A DNA stretch of 64,000 nt. It comes from RZZS01 sp964491785. GTDB lineage: Bacteria > Pseudomonadota > Alphaproteobacteria > Micavibrionales > Micavibrionaceae. Below are positions 41,985-49,850 of the stretch, one piece after another; positions within the stretch are counted from its first letter, which is position 1, and the number at the start of each line of letters is the position of its first letter. The notes beneath the pieces were generated by a model. That model saw nothing but the letters and a program-made list of their open reading frames with translations. It did not search any database and was not told the origin of the DNA. Made by a program: the position numbers and the translations under genes. The stretch is from NCBI GenBank assembly GCA_964491785.1, contig CAZBGS010000004.1, forward strand, positions 201,839 through 265,838, read 5' to 3'.

Positions 41985-42804
41985 GCGAGGCGAGTTTGAT
42001 AAATTTGCTAACTTCAAGATTTTCGGCTCTCAGTTCAGGATCGATACCGGCTTCGCCGAAATACTGGTTGTAGGCCTTAAGAGAAGAGCGCAGCATCTTT
42101 CTTCTTTGTCCAAAGGCCATTGCTGTCAGTTTCTCGACAGTGGCAAAGTCGGGCCTTTTTGTAGAGGGAATTATTGGTATTAAATGCACAAGAGTCGAGG
42201 TTACTTTCGGCGCCGGGGTGAATGCCTGGCCAGAGATATCGAAACAACGCCTCGTCTCGCAAAGCCACTGCGCGATGACAGATAGCCTCCCATAAGTTTT
42301 GCTGCCTGGAGAGGCGCAAATCCTTTCCGCTACTTCACGCTGAAAGAGCAGTGTCAGGCTGCGGTAGGCGCTTTGATCCCTGTGGAGTTCTGCAAGCCAG
42401 CCTATCAGCAACGGAGTTCCGATATTGTAGGGGAGATTAGCGACAATGGCGCGGGGGCCTTGCGGAGAAAGGTCAAGCGGGCTTGATTTCAGGGCATCGG
42501 CGTGAATGACGTCGAGCCGACCTCCGGCTGCTTCTTCAAGCTGGCGCAAGGCCAGTACGGCGCGTTGGTCGAATTCAATTGCTAAAATTCTGTCGGCTCC
42601 GGTTTTAAGCAAGCTGCGAGTGAGGCCACCGGGGCCGGGGCCTATCTCGATAACGGTACATCCGGTCAGGTTGCCAGCTGCACGCGCAATTTTATCAGTT
42701 ATGTTCAGATCAAGAAGAAAATTTTGCCCAAGGCTTTTTTCAGCCCTCAGACCATGAGCGGCTATAACCTCGCGAAGCGGCGGAAGGTCTGTCAAATCAG
42801 ACAC
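41968..42804 (-). CDS. rsmA: 16S rRNA dimethyladenosine transferase RsmA (KsgA)
   Basis: RsmA of 278 aa, dimethylating A1518 and A1519 of 16S rRNA. SAM motif VIEIGPGPGGLTRSLL near 50, catalytic NLPYNIGTPLL near 116. It starts at a GTG that overlaps the end of the SurA-like gene (8 bp, GTGTCTGA). The surA-rsmA order is common in alphaproteobacteria, where pdxA usually lies between; pdxA is missing here. Confidence 0.96.
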   Translation of the reverse strand: MSDLTDLPPLREVIAAHGLRAEKSLGQNFLLDLNITDKIARAAGNLTGCTVIEIGPGPGGLTRSLLKTGADRILAIEFDQRAVLALRQLEEAAGGRLDVIHADALKSSPLDLSPQGPRAIVANLPYNIGTPLLIGWLAELHRDQSAYRSLTLLFQREVAERICASPGSKTYGRLSVIAQWLCETRRCFDISGQAFTPAPKVTSTLVHLIPIIPSTKRPDFATVEKLTAMAFGQRRKMLRSSLKAYNQYFGEAGIDPELRAENLEVSKFIKLASLIPPA

Positions 42805-43738
42805 GGGTTTCGATGAAGGCCGCGGATTTGAGGTCGAGCAGGTAACGTTGCTGCATGCGATCCAGTCTTTCCATGCCTATCTGGTTAAGCAGGAAGTCCT
42901 TTGGGGGCAGAGTTTCATCGGTAATCAGACGTTTTTTGCGCAGCGCATAAATATGATAGCCGGAGGGAGAGCGAATCGGGCTGCTCGTTTCTCCTTCTTT
43001 CATCGCCGCTATGGCGCCGCCGGTTTCCGAAGGAAGCTGATCAGCCTGGATCCAGCCAAGATCTCCGCCCTGCGGGGCCCCCGCCGCTCTGGAAAACTGT
43101 CGGGCCACGGCTTCGAAAGGAGCATGGCCACTTCTGATTTCGCTACTTAATTTGTCGGCAAGGTTTTTAATTTCCTGCTCCTGCGCTTTTTCAATAGGCA
43201 GAAAGATTTCGGAGATCAGATATTCGGTTTTCCCCTTGCTCTGCTGCAAGCGTCCGAGGCGATCCTCAACGTCTTTTTCCGTCACGAATACCCGGGGGCG
43301 GATCTTGTTCTGCACAACTAGAGACCAGGCAATTTGCGCTTTGATCTGATCGTTAAGCGCTCTGGGAGGTATGCCGCTTCTATCCAAAACCATTTTGAAC
43401 TGTTCGGGGGTCATATTATTCTGTGAGGCAATCGCTGTAAAAGCTTTGTCGATGTCTTGCGGGGAGACCGAAATTCCGAGCTTGCTCGCTTCCTGAAGTT
43501 TTAAAGTTTCCTCAACGAGAACGCCGATAACCTGCCGAAGAATTCTCGCTCTCATCTCTTCGTTATCGGGCAGGCCGGAAGAGGCCATTATCAATTTCAT
43601 CCGGTCTTTGACGTTTGAACTGGTAATAACATCGTCGTTGACCACGACGGCAATGCCATCCTCTTTTGCGGCATATGCAGTATTTGCAAAGGCCGGGGCT
43701 ACGAGAAGGACGGCAAGCAACAAAAGAATCCGCATCAT
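42797..43738 (-). CDS. SurA-like periplasmic peptidyl-prolyl isomerase
   Basis: A 313-aa exported chaperone. Signal peptide ends near ANTAYA. The N-terminal SurA domain (about 25-165) is followed by one parvulin PPIC domain (about 165-265; SRAAGAPQGGDLGWIQADQLP). One parvulin domain instead of the two of E. coli SurA is common in alphaproteobacteria. It folds outer-membrane proteins and may serve the TamA/BamA-type proteins encoded elsewhere. lptD, its usual neighbour, is not in the window. Confidence 0.9.
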   Translation of the reverse strand: MMRILLLLAVLLVAPAFANTAYAAKEDGIAVVVNDDVITSSNVKDRMKLIMASSGLPDNEEMRARILRQVIGVLVEETLKLQEASKLGISVSPQDIDKAFTAIASQNNMTPEQFKMVLDRSGIPPRALNDQIKAQIAWSLVVQNKIRPRVFVTEKDVEDRLGRLQQSKGKTEYLISEIFLPIEKAQEQEIKNLADKLSSEIRSGHAPFEAVARQFSRAAGAPQGGDLGWIQADQLPSETGGAIAAMKEGETSSPIRSPSGYHIYALRKKRLITDETLPPKDFLLNQIGMERLDRMQQRYLLDLKSAAFIETRV

Positions 43739-43771
43739 TAATCCTTAAATTCTTGGTTAAACCTTTTCCAT

Positions 43772-44740
43772 TCAGCTTGCTGGAATCCGTGAACCATAAT
43801 GCCCTCCGGGAGAATATCTTTCCAGATAAACCGGCAGAATAGCATCAAGGTCTTTGGGACTTATTCCCAAGGCCTCCAGAGTCAAGGCATCTTCGGATAC
43901 TACATTATCTGTGCGAAGAAGTTCAACCTGGTCGCCGGTGAGCAGCTGTCCCGGCATAATACCAGGCAAAGCTCCATACATTCTGGCCAGCGACCATGGC
44001 ACGTTCACCAGGCGGCGCGAGCGACGAGTATAGTGCATTATCTTTTCCATCAACTGACGGAAAGTAAACACTTCAGGGCCTCCGATCTGATAGATATTGC
44101 CGAGAGGGCTGTCTTTGCCAGATTCCGATATGGTCAAGGCCGCAATGGCCGCGTTGGCCACGTCGCCGACATATACAGGCTGGAAGCGGGTCTCTCCGCC
44201 GCCGATCAAAGGCAGGGCAGGAAGAAGACGAGCCATGGCGGCAAAGCGATTAAAGAAGCTGTCGTCCGTGCCGAATACCAGACTCGGGCGAAGAATGACA
44301 GATTTTGGAAACAGGCTCAGTACCACCTTTTCTCCGGCACGTTTGCTTATCGCGTAGGATGAGGCAGAGGAATCAATCCCCAGCGCCGAGATATGTATTA
44401 ACCTGCGGATGCCGAGTGTTGAGCTGATATCGGCGATTGTTGAAGGTATCCTGCAATGTATCCTGTCGAAATCGCCTTTTTTCTTTTCATGCAAAATCCC
44501 GGTGCAGTTTACAGCGAAATCAGATCCACTTAAGGCTTCGGCCACGCTTTCGCGGTCAAGGTAATCACAAAGAACAGGGACGATTTGCCCTACATTGCCA
44601 GCTGGTAGCAGGTAGCGTGCCGATTCAGGGTGCCGGCTTGCCACCTTTATCCTCAGTCCCAGCCAGGCGAGTTCCCGAACTATATGTCTGCCTATAAATC
44701 CGGTGCCACCAAAAACTGTGACAATTTTGTACTGAAACAT
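43772..44740 (-). CDS. NDUFA9-like NAD(P)H-binding protein
   Basis: A 322-aa atypical SDR related to the complex I NDUFA9 subunit. The start at 44740 (MFQYKIVTVFGGTGFIGRHIV) fits homologues better than one six codons upstream. The dinucleotide-binding VFGGTGFIGR, SALGIDSSASSYAISKRAGEK near 122 and RPSLVFGTDDSFFNRFA near 154 are typical. Alphaproteobacterial homologues are often annotated as NADH dehydrogenase accessory proteins; the role here is inferred from that family. Confidence 0.85.
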   Translation of the reverse strand: MFQYKIVTVFGGTGFIGRHIVRELAWLGLRIKVASRHPESARYLLPAGNVGQIVPVLCDYLDRESVAEALSGSDFAVNCTGILHEKKKGDFDRIHCRIPSTIADISSTLGIRRLIHISALGIDSSASSYAISKRAGEKVVLSLFPKSVILRPSLVFGTDDSFFNRFAAMARLLPALPLIGGGETRFQPVYVGDVANAAIAALTISESGKDSPLGNIYQIGGPEVFTFRQLMEKIMHYTRRSRRLVNVPWSLARMYGALPGIMPGQLLTGDQVELLRTDNVVSEDALTLEALGISPKDLDAILPVYLERYSPGGHYGSRIPAS

Positions 44741-44832
44741 TAAATTAAATCCCGGCAATCAATCAGAAGAGTGAAATAGTCACTATAATCTTTGCAGGCA
44801 AGATGATTGCTGATTAAAGGATTTGTGCCGGG

Positions 44833-45204
44833 TCACCCCTGCGTTGGGGTGCATTCCTCGCAACTTACGATATTGCGGTGGATTCCCAGTTCCGGGAGTT
44901 TTATGCCGAAGACCTCACAGTCGTAGGATTTTCCCTCTTGAAGCTGATCCTGGAGACTGGAGGGGTTAAATTTTAATTTTAATAAGCAACTTGAATTCTG
45001 AAAGACTTCACCATCGCCTACGATCATAAACTTTTCCGATTTTTTTCCAGCGGTCTCTGAAATTGCAGCTTTTTTGTCAAGAACCTTGATATTTACCCTG
45101 TCGCTAAATTCACGAGCAAAGTAAAAAGGGGCCAGAACTCCTGCTATTGCCACCATCGCCGCTGTGGAAAAAGAGGCGATCATATTAATTCCTTCTTTTG
45201 TCAT
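44833..45204 (-). CDS. membrane-anchored hypothetical protein
   Basis: About 123 aa with one N-terminal membrane segment (MIASFSTAAMVAIAGVLAPF) and an outer domain containing four Cys, two of them in the final CEEC. The start at 45204 has GAGG upstream; a second ATG at 45183 has AAGGA at good spacing and is a real alternative. The DUF1523-like look (short TM, then a small beta domain with Cys) is only an impression. Confidence 0.6.
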   Translation of the reverse strand: MTKEGINMIASFSTAAMVAIAGVLAPFYFAREFSDRVNIKVLDKKAAISETAGKKSEKFMIVGDGEVFQNSSCLLKLKFNPSSLQDQLQEGKSYDCEVFGIKLPELGIHRNIVSCEECTPTQG

Positions 45205-45274
45205 TGTTCTTACCTCATCCATGAAGCTATGGAGAAATAATCAAAACAAAGCTCAAAGTCAATAATTTTTCATA

Positions 45275-47527
45275 TTATTCGGGTTTGATGAAGCTGTCCA
45301 TAACCCGCTTCTGGCCGCCGCGGTCGAAGTCGATATCGAGTTTCCGACCGTCGATATTGATTACGGTTCCGGCTCCGAATTTGTCATGGGTAACTCTGTC
45401 GCCAGGAGAATAGCCCGCTGCGCCGGGTGCCTCTGGCCGGGGGCCGGTTTTTGCGCCGGATCGGTCAATGAATGATGTTTTTCTGGGAACAAAGCCGCTC
45501 GAATCCCAATGGGCGGAGCGTCCGGGGTTGTAGCCCGTCATGTCCGAGCTTGCTTCAACCAGTTCTTCGGGGAGCTCGTCGACAAAACGCGAAGGGATGC
45601 AGCTTAGCCAGTTGCCGTACATTCTGCGGTTCGATGCAAAAGAAATGAATACACGCTTCTTTGCGCGGGTAATTCCCACATAGGCAAGGCGGCGTTCTTC
45701 CTCCAGACCCCTGATGCCATGTTCTTCGAGAGTCTTTTGGGAAGGAAACAGGCCTTCCTCCCAGCCGGGCAGGAAAACAGCGTCGAACTCAAGGCCCTTG
45801 GCGCTGTGCAGGGTCATGATCGAAACCGATTCGCCATGAGTGTCGCCACGGTTTTCAAGAACTAGAGCGACGTGTTCGAGAAACTCGCCCAGAGATTCGA
45901 ATTCGGCCATGCCGGAGATCAGTTCGCGCAGGTTTTCGAGTCTTCCGGGAGCTTCGGGGGACTTGTCGGCTTTCCACATGGCCATGTAGCCGGATTCGTC
46001 CAGTACCTGCGAGGCAAGTTCGGTGTGCTTCATGTTTCCGAGCAGAGAGCGCCATCTTTCGAAGTCTCCCATAAGTCCTGCCAGTACGCCGCGCGTTTTC
46101 GGTTTGAGTTCGTCCGTTTCAAGCAGCTGGCCGATAGCCTGGTACAGGCTGATGCCCTGGGCCCTTGCATACTCATGGAGAGTTTGCAGGGTGGAATCGC
46201 CTATGCCACGCTTGGGGGTGTTGATTATCCGGTCGAGCGCGAGGTCGTCGGCGCTTTGGGCGATTACCCGCAGGTAAGCCAGAGCGTCGCGGATTTCAAG
46301 GCGCTCATAAAATCTCGGCCCGCCGATCACCTTGTAGGGGATGCCGAGATGCATAAAGCGTTCTTCGAATTCCCGAGTCTGGAATCCGGCGCGGACAAGG
46401 ACGGCGATGCCGGAGAGGCGCCATTTTTTATGCTGGAGACTTTCGATTTCCTCGCCTGTCCAGCGGGCTTCCGCTTCGCCGTCAAAGAGGCCGCGAACGC
46501 GGATCTTTTCGCCTTCGCCAAGCTGCGACCAGAGAGTTTTGCCCAGCCTGCCTTCGTTGTTGGAGATTACCGCTCCGGCGGCGGCGAGGATGGTGCCGGT
46601 CGAGCGGTAGTTTTGTTCCAGCCTTACGATCTTCGCTCCGGGAAAATCCTTTTCAAAACGAAGGATGTTGCCGACTTCCGCGCCGCGCCAGCCGTAGATC
46701 GACTGGTCGTCGTCGCCTACGCAGCAAAGATTGCCCGATCCACGGGCCAGCAGGCGCAGCCAGAGATACTGGGCGACGTTGGTATCCTGATATTCGTCGA
46801 CAAGGATGTATCTAAAACGCCGGTGGTAGTCGGCGAGGATATCGGAATGCGCCGGATCCTTGAGGATCGAAATCATGTGGAGCAGCAGGTCGCCGAAATC
46901 GCAGGCGTTCACCTGGCGCAAACGTTCCTGATATCTGCTATACAGCGCCAGAATGTGGCCATCGGCGGCGCCCGCTCCCTCTTCTCCCCTGACTTCCGAG
47001 GGTTTGAGGCCCCGGTCTTTCCAGCGTTCGATGTGCCATGCGATCTGCTTGGGGGGCCATTTTTTGGTGTCGAGATTTCGTTCTTCCATCAGTTGTTTGA
47101 TAAGGCGGATCTGGTCGTCGGTATCGAGGATGGTGAAACCGGAAGAGAGGCCGACAAGATCCGCGTGACGTCTAAGCATGCGCGCGGCCAGAGAGTGAAA
47201 GGTTCCGAGCCACCATCCTTCCACCGGAGCGCCGCCCGACAGCGCCGAGACCCGATGTTTCATCTCCTGCGCCGCCTTGTTGGTGAAGGTCACCGCCAGG
47301 ATCTGCGACGGCCATGCCTTGCCTGTGCTAAGGATATGGGCGAGGCGAGTGGTCAGTACCCTGGTTTTACCGGTTCCCGCGCCGGCAAGCACCAGCAGGG
47401 GGCCGTCAGTGGTTTCCACAGCCTGCCGCTGCGGCTCGTTCAGGCCGTCAAGGTATGAGGGACGGGGAGAGGTACAGTCTGGCAACGCGGTTCCGGTCAT
47501 TTCTGGGTTCTTTAATTCATGAAGCAA
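45275..47527 (-). CDS. ATP-dependent DNA helicase UvrD/PcrA
   Basis: A 750-aa superfamily 1A helicase. Walker A AGAGTGKT near 48, Walker B VDEYQDTN near 243, GDDDQSIYGWRGA near 270, TLHSAKGLEFD near 575 and the VGITRAKKR of motif VI near 622. The C-terminal 60 residues form the PcrA/UvrD Tudor-like domain (GDRVTHDKFGAGTVINIDG) that binds RNA polymerase. It serves repair and replication. Distinguishing PcrA from UvrD is not possible here. An ATG at 47500 is an alternative start. Confidence 0.94.
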   Translation of the reverse strand: MLHELKNPEMTGTALPDCTSPRPSYLDGLNEPQRQAVETTDGPLLVLAGAGTGKTRVLTTRLAHILSTGKAWPSQILAVTFTNKAAQEMKHRVSALSGGAPVEGWWLGTFHSLAARMLRRHADLVGLSSGFTILDTDDQIRLIKQLMEERNLDTKKWPPKQIAWHIERWKDRGLKPSEVRGEEGAGAADGHILALYSRYQERLRQVNACDFGDLLLHMISILKDPAHSDILADYHRRFRYILVDEYQDTNVAQYLWLRLLARGSGNLCCVGDDDQSIYGWRGAEVGNILRFEKDFPGAKIVRLEQNYRSTGTILAAAGAVISNNEGRLGKTLWSQLGEGEKIRVRGLFDGEAEARWTGEEIESLQHKKWRLSGIAVLVRAGFQTREFEERFMHLGIPYKVIGGPRFYERLEIRDALAYLRVIAQSADDLALDRIINTPKRGIGDSTLQTLHEYARAQGISLYQAIGQLLETDELKPKTRGVLAGLMGDFERWRSLLGNMKHTELASQVLDESGYMAMWKADKSPEAPGRLENLRELISGMAEFESLGEFLEHVALVLENRGDTHGESVSIMTLHSAKGLEFDAVFLPGWEEGLFPSQKTLEEHGIRGLEEERRLAYVGITRAKKRVFISFASNRRMYGNWLSCIPSRFVDELPEELVEASSDMTGYNPGRSAHWDSSGFVPRKTSFIDRSGAKTGPRPEAPGAAGYSPGDRVTHDKFGAGTVINIDGRKLDIDFDRGGQKRVMDSFIKPE

Positions 47528-47591
47528 TCAACCTAAACCGCTTTGGCGGATTTGTCTATTTAGCGGAGAGAGAGCGGGGAAGGCGTTAATA

Positions 47592-48149
47592 TCAAGGGGT
47601 GTATCTGTCGAGCAGGTCTTCCAGCTGGTCGAGGAGCGGTTCGACTTCGGCCTTGAAATCGTTTTTGCGGGTTTCGTCTATTCCTTCGCCGATTCTTTTG
47701 GCTATGCCCATAATTCTACCCTGAAATTCCATTAAATTCCTGAAATGCCTTGCCTGTCCCTTGTTGGCTTCCTTCAGGCGATCGACAAGGACATTGATCA
47801 GGGTCTTGATGGCCGGATCTTCCAGCGTGGAAAGCCTTTGCTGGAATTTCGCTTCGGAGATCACCGTTACCGTGGTGTCTTCGAGGGCGGTTACGGTTGC
47901 CGTTCTGGGCTCGTGGGTGATCAGCGCCATTTCGCCGATTATCTCTCCATGCCCCAGTTCCGAGACCACGACCTTGTGGCCTCCTTCGCTGATGCTGACC
48001 TCGACGCGGCCGCTTTCTATGAAGAAAGCTTTGTTGCCATTACTTCCCTGTTCAAAGATTTTCTGCCCTTTGAAAAAAACTGTTCTGGTTTGAATCGCAG
48101 GATGGCCGGAGGGGTCTTTTTCCTGTCTCGGGTCGGGGTATCTGGGCAT
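47592..48149 (-). CDS. cyclic nucleotide-binding domain protein
   Basis: A 185-aa protein with one cNMP-binding beta-roll (about 22-130; FEQGSNGNKAFFIESGRVEV, then GEIIGEMALITHEPRTATVTAL). The phosphate-binding cassette GEMALITHEPRTA contains the conserved Glu and Arg. The C-terminal part is helical and has no HTH or kinase domain, so it is not a CRP-type regulator. It may bind a nucleotide and act through a partner (inference). Confidence 0.85.
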   Translation of the reverse strand: MPRYPDPRQEKDPSGHPAIQTRTVFFKGQKIFEQGSNGNKAFFIESGRVEVSISEGGHKVVVSELGHGEIIGEMALITHEPRTATVTALEDTTVTVISEAKFQQRLSTLEDPAIKTLINVLVDRLKEANKGQARHFRNLMEFQGRIMGIAKRIGEGIDETRKNDFKAEVEPLLDQLEDLLDRYTP

Positions 48150-48318
48150 GGGCAGTTTCTTTCAAAGAATCACTTGAAAAACTATCTTATCTTATTCAAT
48201 GAATTTAGCCCAAGTAAGAAGTAGCGGTAAGAAAAGGCGGCTAAAATGATATTTTGGAAAATTAGCTGTTGATATTGCCGGTTCCGCTAATGTAGTTATT
48301 AGATTAAGTCCAACTTTG

Positions 48319-48324
48319 TATAAT
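48319..48324 (+). promoter_or_regulatory. candidate -10 element (TATAAT)
   Basis: Perfect TATAAT, 18 bases before the ATG at 48343. A poor -35 (TTATTA at 48296-48301) sits at 17-bp spacing. If used, the transcript would have a very short leader. Confidence 0.4.
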
Positions 48325-48342
48325 ATTAAAAGTTGAAATTTA

Positions 48343-48744
48343 ATGCGGAGAAATCAAATCTGGCCGCATGAGGGAAGAGAGCTTCAACTGATGCTCTCCG
48401 GCCGGAAGAAACTGGCGGTTTTTTCGGAAAACGCACCACCCGATGAGAGGATGGCCAATGGGAGAGTGCCGGAAGAGGCTTTTGCGCCTTATGTGGCGCG
48501 CGGAAGAATTGTCAGGCTGGAAGCTCCTGTATGGTATGCCGCAGGGAATTATCCGGTGCATTTTGTCTGTTTCGCCTTGCCCGGTTCCGAATGGAGGGCT
48601 CAGACCTTTTTCTGGATTAAAAGGGACGTATATGGCGGTAGCCGCATCGCAGATACCACCGATGATATTATGATAGCCCGTCTGCTTGGTTACAGCACGG
48701 AAGAGATCGCGGCCTTCAGGCAGGCGTTTAGCGGCGCGGCGTAA
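48343..48744 (+). CDS. hypothetical protein, 133 aa
   Basis: A cytosolic-looking 133-aa protein with no recognised family. A central beta-rich part (APVWYAAGNYPVHFVCFALPG, near 70) is followed by a helical C-terminal end. It has no Shine-Dalgarno, but a TATAAT lies 18 bases upstream. It is divergent from the cNMP-binding gene and upstream of the PRC-barrel gene on the same strand with a 113-bp gap. Confidence 0.55.
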   Translation: MRRNQIWPHEGRELQLMLSGRKKLAVFSENAPPDERMANGRVPEEAFAPYVARGRIVRLEAPVWYAAGNYPVHFVCFALPGSEWRAQTFFWIKRDVYGGSRIADTTDDIMIARLLGYSTEEIAAFRQAFSGAA

Positions 48745-48857
48745 CCTAAAGCCGCTTCAATGACATTAATTTCCTTTCTTTCTGAAAAAAATCGAACTTA
48801 GAAACCAAAGAAATGTTGGCAGGGGACTTATTATCTTTAGTTTCAGGAGGAAAGTAG

Positions 48858-49739
48858 ATGAGAATAAAAACAACTCTGATGATGGCTTCGGCGTTATTCG
48901 TTCTTGGTGCAGCGCCGACTTACGCTGCCTGCCAAGACCAGATCAGTCAGTTGCAGTCCAGGCTTGAAGAAGCGCAACTTGGACAGCAGCAGGAAAGGCA
49001 AGTCCGGCAAAAGATTTCGCAGGCCAGGGACGCCTTGCGAAATAATAATCAGGAAGAATGCGAGCGAATAATATCAAGCGTGAATATAAGGCAGCGTGAC
49101 CGGACAGCTGCGGCTGAGCAGGAGCAAAGCGAGCTCACTATTACCCAGCCGGAACCCCAGGTCACCGTAGACCAGCCCACACCGGATATTACAATAACCC
49201 AGCCCGCACCCACAGTACGGGTAGAGCAGGACAGGCCGGATGTCAATGTCGAGGTGCCCGAGCCGAGAATTCAAAGCGAAGGAGACCGGCAGGCTGAAGT
49301 TCAGATAGAGGAACAGCCTCAGCCTAACGTGACCTACGAGCAAACCGGCGAAGCCGAGATAGTTGTTGAGGAGGAGGGGCAGCAGACCGGTCAGATGCAA
49401 GGGAGGGAAGGTTTAACCGTCTCCCAGATTACCGGCATGACGGCAACGAACCAGGAAGGTCTTGAGCTAGGGCAGGTTGAGAATATCGCCCGCAGTTCTG
49501 AAGACGGATCGGTTTATGTCGTTATCAGCAGCGGCGGCTTTTTCGGACTTGGCGACCAGAGGAGAGTGGTTCCGCTTTCCGATATCCAATTGAGCGAGGA
49601 GGCAGCGGTTCTGGATATCGAAACACGAGCGCAGCTTAACAGCTATGAGAATTACAATGCAAACCGGTTTGAAGAAGTCGAAGGCAATACCAGCCTCGCC
49701 GAACTTCAGAGCGGCACTTCAGGACAGCAGCAACGTTAA
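48858..49739 (+). CDS. exported PRC-barrel protein with beta-repeat tract
   Basis: A 293-aa protein with a signal peptide (cleavage near YAA) and three Cys, all near the N terminus of the mature part. Residues 90-175 hold imperfect 11-12-residue repeats of the form [IV]T[IV]xQPxPx[VI], followed by a PRC-barrel domain (about 185-255; LTVSQITGMTATNQEGLELGQVENI) and a Gln-rich end. Similar repeat plus PRC-barrel proteins are known in Rhizobiales. AGGAGG at 48845-48850, 7 bases from the ATG, is the best ribosome site in the area. Confidence 0.85.
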   Translation: MRIKTTLMMASALFVLGAAPTYAACQDQISQLQSRLEEAQLGQQQERQVRQKISQARDALRNNNQEECERIISSVNIRQRDRTAAAEQEQSELTITQPEPQVTVDQPTPDITITQPAPTVRVEQDRPDVNVEVPEPRIQSEGDRQAEVQIEEQPQPNVTYEQTGEAEIVVEEEGQQTGQMQGREGLTVSQITGMTATNQEGLELGQVENIARSSEDGSVYVVISSGGFFGLGDQRRVVPLSDIQLSEEAAVLDIETRAQLNSYENYNANRFEEVEGNTSLAELQSGTSGQQQR

Positions 49740-49751
49740 TCTATTTTAATA

Positions 49752-49794
49752 AAATCCTGGCCTTGCATTGCAGCTTTATGCGGGGCCGGGGTTT
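49752..49794 (+). terminator. long hairpin between PRC-barrel gene and tamB
   Basis: AAATCCTGGCCTTGCA pairs with TGCGGGGCCGGGGTTT over 16 bp including several G-U pairs, loop 11 bases. It starts 12 bases past the stop of the plus-strand gene. The T-run after the stem is short on the plus strand; on the minus strand the T-run is better but the wobbles become mismatches. It probably ends transcription of the plus-strand gene. Confidence 0.55.
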
Positions 49795-49850
49795 CATTAA
49801 AGGGAATTTCGATATTTTATCGGAACAGGCTTGCAAGACGTTACATACAT

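Noticed and set aside
45872..47458. 528-codon plus-strand open frame
   Set aside because: Complete antisense shadow of the UvrD/PcrA helicase gene, whose motifs are unmistakable.
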